This document shows positions 63,113-64,000 of a DNA stretch of 64,000 nt, piece after piece. Both the position numbers and the translations under genes were made by a program. Source of the DNA: Candidatus Sodalis pierantonius str. SOPE (GTDB lineage: Bacteria > Pseudomonadota > Gammaproteobacteria > Enterobacterales > Enterobacteriaceae); assembly GCF_000517405.1 (NCBI RefSeq), contig NZ_CP006568.1:992001-1056000 (forward strand). Direction: 5' to 3'. The notes beneath the pieces were generated by a model that was given only the letters and a program-made list of their open reading frames with translations, did no database searches and was not told the origin of the DNA. The first letter of the stretch is position 1; every line of letters begins with the position of its first letter.

Positions 63113-64000
63113 ATGGGAAGCCCGAAGTGCGCGTTGCGCCGCGTTGCGGTCTGTGCCATGGCGAGTATGTGGCTGGCGGGATGCGCCAACAATGAAACCA
63201 GCGCACCGATAAGCGGCGTGGGCGGCGGTAACGACGCCGGCGGCTACAGCGGCAATGCCGCCACCGTCGAGAGCGCACCCCCGCTGACCGCGGCCGCGGT
63301 CAGCGGGGGTGCGCAGAGCCAGGTGAATGTCTCCCCACAAGGAAATATTGTTTACAATAGGAGCTATGACAGCATTCATAAAGGTTCCTATTCCGGCGCG
63401 ACGTATCAGGTAAAACGTGGCGATACGCTGTTCTATATCGCCTGGATTACTGGAAATGACTACCGGGATTTGGCGCAAAGGAACAATATTCCGGAACCAT
63501 ACAGTCTCAACGTAGGTCAGACTTTGCAGGTGGGTAACGGAACGACGCCGATTACCGGCAATGAGCCGGCGGGAACCGTTCTGGCGTCCAACGCCAATCA
63601 GGCCAATACCGGCGTCGTGGTAGCGCCCGTTCCTACCGCGAATACACAATTGACAGAATCAAGTGTTGATTCTAATAAAAACAATGGTTATTCTGAAAGT
63701 TCAAGTAAACAGAGTGTAGGTAACATTTTGCCATCATCCAATGGCAAAATGTTACCTACCGCTGGCACCGTTGTTACCACAACCGCGCCGGTTGCAGCAC
63801 CCAGCACGGCACCAGCCGCCACGGCGTCTGGCAGCACGGCAATCACCGGTTGGCGTTGGCCGACGGATGGGAAGATCATTGACAACTTTTCCGCCGCAGA
63901 AGGCGGTAACAAAGGGGTTGATATCTCCGGTTCCCGAGGACAGCCAATTTTGGCGACCGCCAACGGCAGAGTGGTTTATGCCGGCAACGCCTTGCGGGGA
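63113..64000 (+). CDS. nlpD: Lipoprotein NlpD (murein hydrolase activator), partial at window end
   Basis: Outer-membrane lipoprotein that activates AmiC during septal splitting. The lipobox is LAGC with Cys24 as the lipidated residue, the LysM domain runs through YQVKRGDTLFYIAWITGN to LNVGQTLQVG, and the degenerate M23 domain begins at WRWPTDGKIIDNF. The frame is open for 296 codons to the window edge. GGGGAG precedes the ATG. The linkers contain two perfect inverted repeats that add residues compared with E. coli. In E. coli the main rpoS promoter lies inside this gene. Confidence 0.93.
   Translation, partial: MGSPKCALRRVAVCAMASMWLAGCANNETSAPISGVGGGNDAGGYSGNAATVESAPPLTAAAVSGGAQSQVNVSPQGNIVYNRSYDSIHKGSYSGATYQVKRGDTLFYIAWITGNDYRDLAQRNNIPEPYSLNVGQTLQVGNGTTPITGNEPAGTVLASNANQANTGVVVAPVPTANTQLTESSVDSNKNNGYSESSSKQSVGNILPSSNGKMLPTAGTVVTTTAPVAAPSTAPAATASGSTAITGWRWPTDGKIIDNFSAAEGGNKGVDISGSRGQPILATANGRVVYAGNALRG
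63273..63314. repeat. Perfect 42-bp palindrome inside nlpD
   Basis: Two 21-bp arms (GCGCACCCCCGCTGACCG... and its exact complement) meet with no spacer, centred between 63293 and 63294. It encodes APPLTAAAVSGGA in the linker between lipobox and LysM domain. There is no T-run, so it is not a terminator. Confidence 0.97.
63716..63759. repeat. Perfect 19-bp inverted repeat inside nlpD
   Basis: Arms GTAGGTAACATTTTGCCAT and ATGGCAAAATGTTACCTAC are separated by 6 bp (catcca). They encode VGNILPSSNGKMLPT. E. coli NlpD has only one KMLP-type segment here, so the left arm looks like an inverted copy of the right arm. Confidence 0.97.

Noticed and set aside
1..64000. CRISPR arrays, tRNA or rRNA genes, restriction or other defence systems
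   Set aside because: No regularly spaced repeats, cloverleaf-like sequences or defence gene families were found on either strand.

Overview
The window looks like chromosome from a recently host-restricted enterobacterium of the Sodalis group. Gene order from fhuC to nlpD follows two blocks of the Escherichia coli backbone (fhuCDB-hemL-clcA-erpA-yadS-btuF-mtn-dgt-degP-cdaR and barA-rlmD-relA-mazG-pyrG-eno-queE...cysJIH...cysDNC-ygbE-ftsB-ispDF-truD-surE-pcm-nlpD). About twenty genes are broken by nonsense codons, single-base indels, short duplications or internal deletions, and IS256, IS21 and IS5 family elements are present. That mix of near-intact pseudogenes and several IS families would fit a young insect endosymbiont such as the weevil Sodalis; the species is an inference, since no database was searched.

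Layout. 1-7297: a lambdoid prophage early region (repressor, Cro-like gene, zinc-motif protein, O, P, a PD-(D/E)xK protein, Q) cut up by three IS256 copies and an IS5-family remnant. 7298-10381: a TetR fragment, then fhuC (intact) with broken fhuD and fhuB behind a possible Fur site. 10554-16514: hemL, an IS21 element with a perfect 5-bp target duplication, frameshifted clcA, erpA. 16562-21906: yadS, broken btuF, mtn (ATA at the normal start), dgt, degP with a sigma-E-like promoter. 22036-35770: a glucarate/galactarate catabolic island (cdaR, gudP, gudD, garD, garP, garL, garR, garK) in which only garD, garP and garR are still open, plus a fourth IS256 copy and two genes that lost their 5' ends in one deletion. 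35777-46394: barA, broken rlmD, relA, mazG, pyrG, eno. 46478-47805: queE and broken queD. 48145-58102: assimilatory sulfate reduction (cysJIH, cysG, cysDNC), all open. 58162-64000: ygbE, ftsB, ispD, ispF, broken truD, surE, pcm and the start of nlpD, whose coding sequence carries two large perfect inverted repeats.

Read together, central functions (haem synthesis, Fe-S assembly, CTP, glycolysis, isoprenoids, division, cysteine synthesis, stringent response) are kept. Uptake of siderophore iron and cobalamin, sugar-acid use, and tRNA/rRNA modification (queD, truD, rlmD) are decaying. I found no clearly new defence or biosynthetic system. The most unusual signals are the two inverted repeats in nlpD near where the rpoS promoter should lie, the heptanucleotide repeat in garK, an Iap homologue that is a full-length open frame but lacks most metal ligands, and the tandem-HTH prophage repressor with repeated TTACC/GGTAA operator-like sites.
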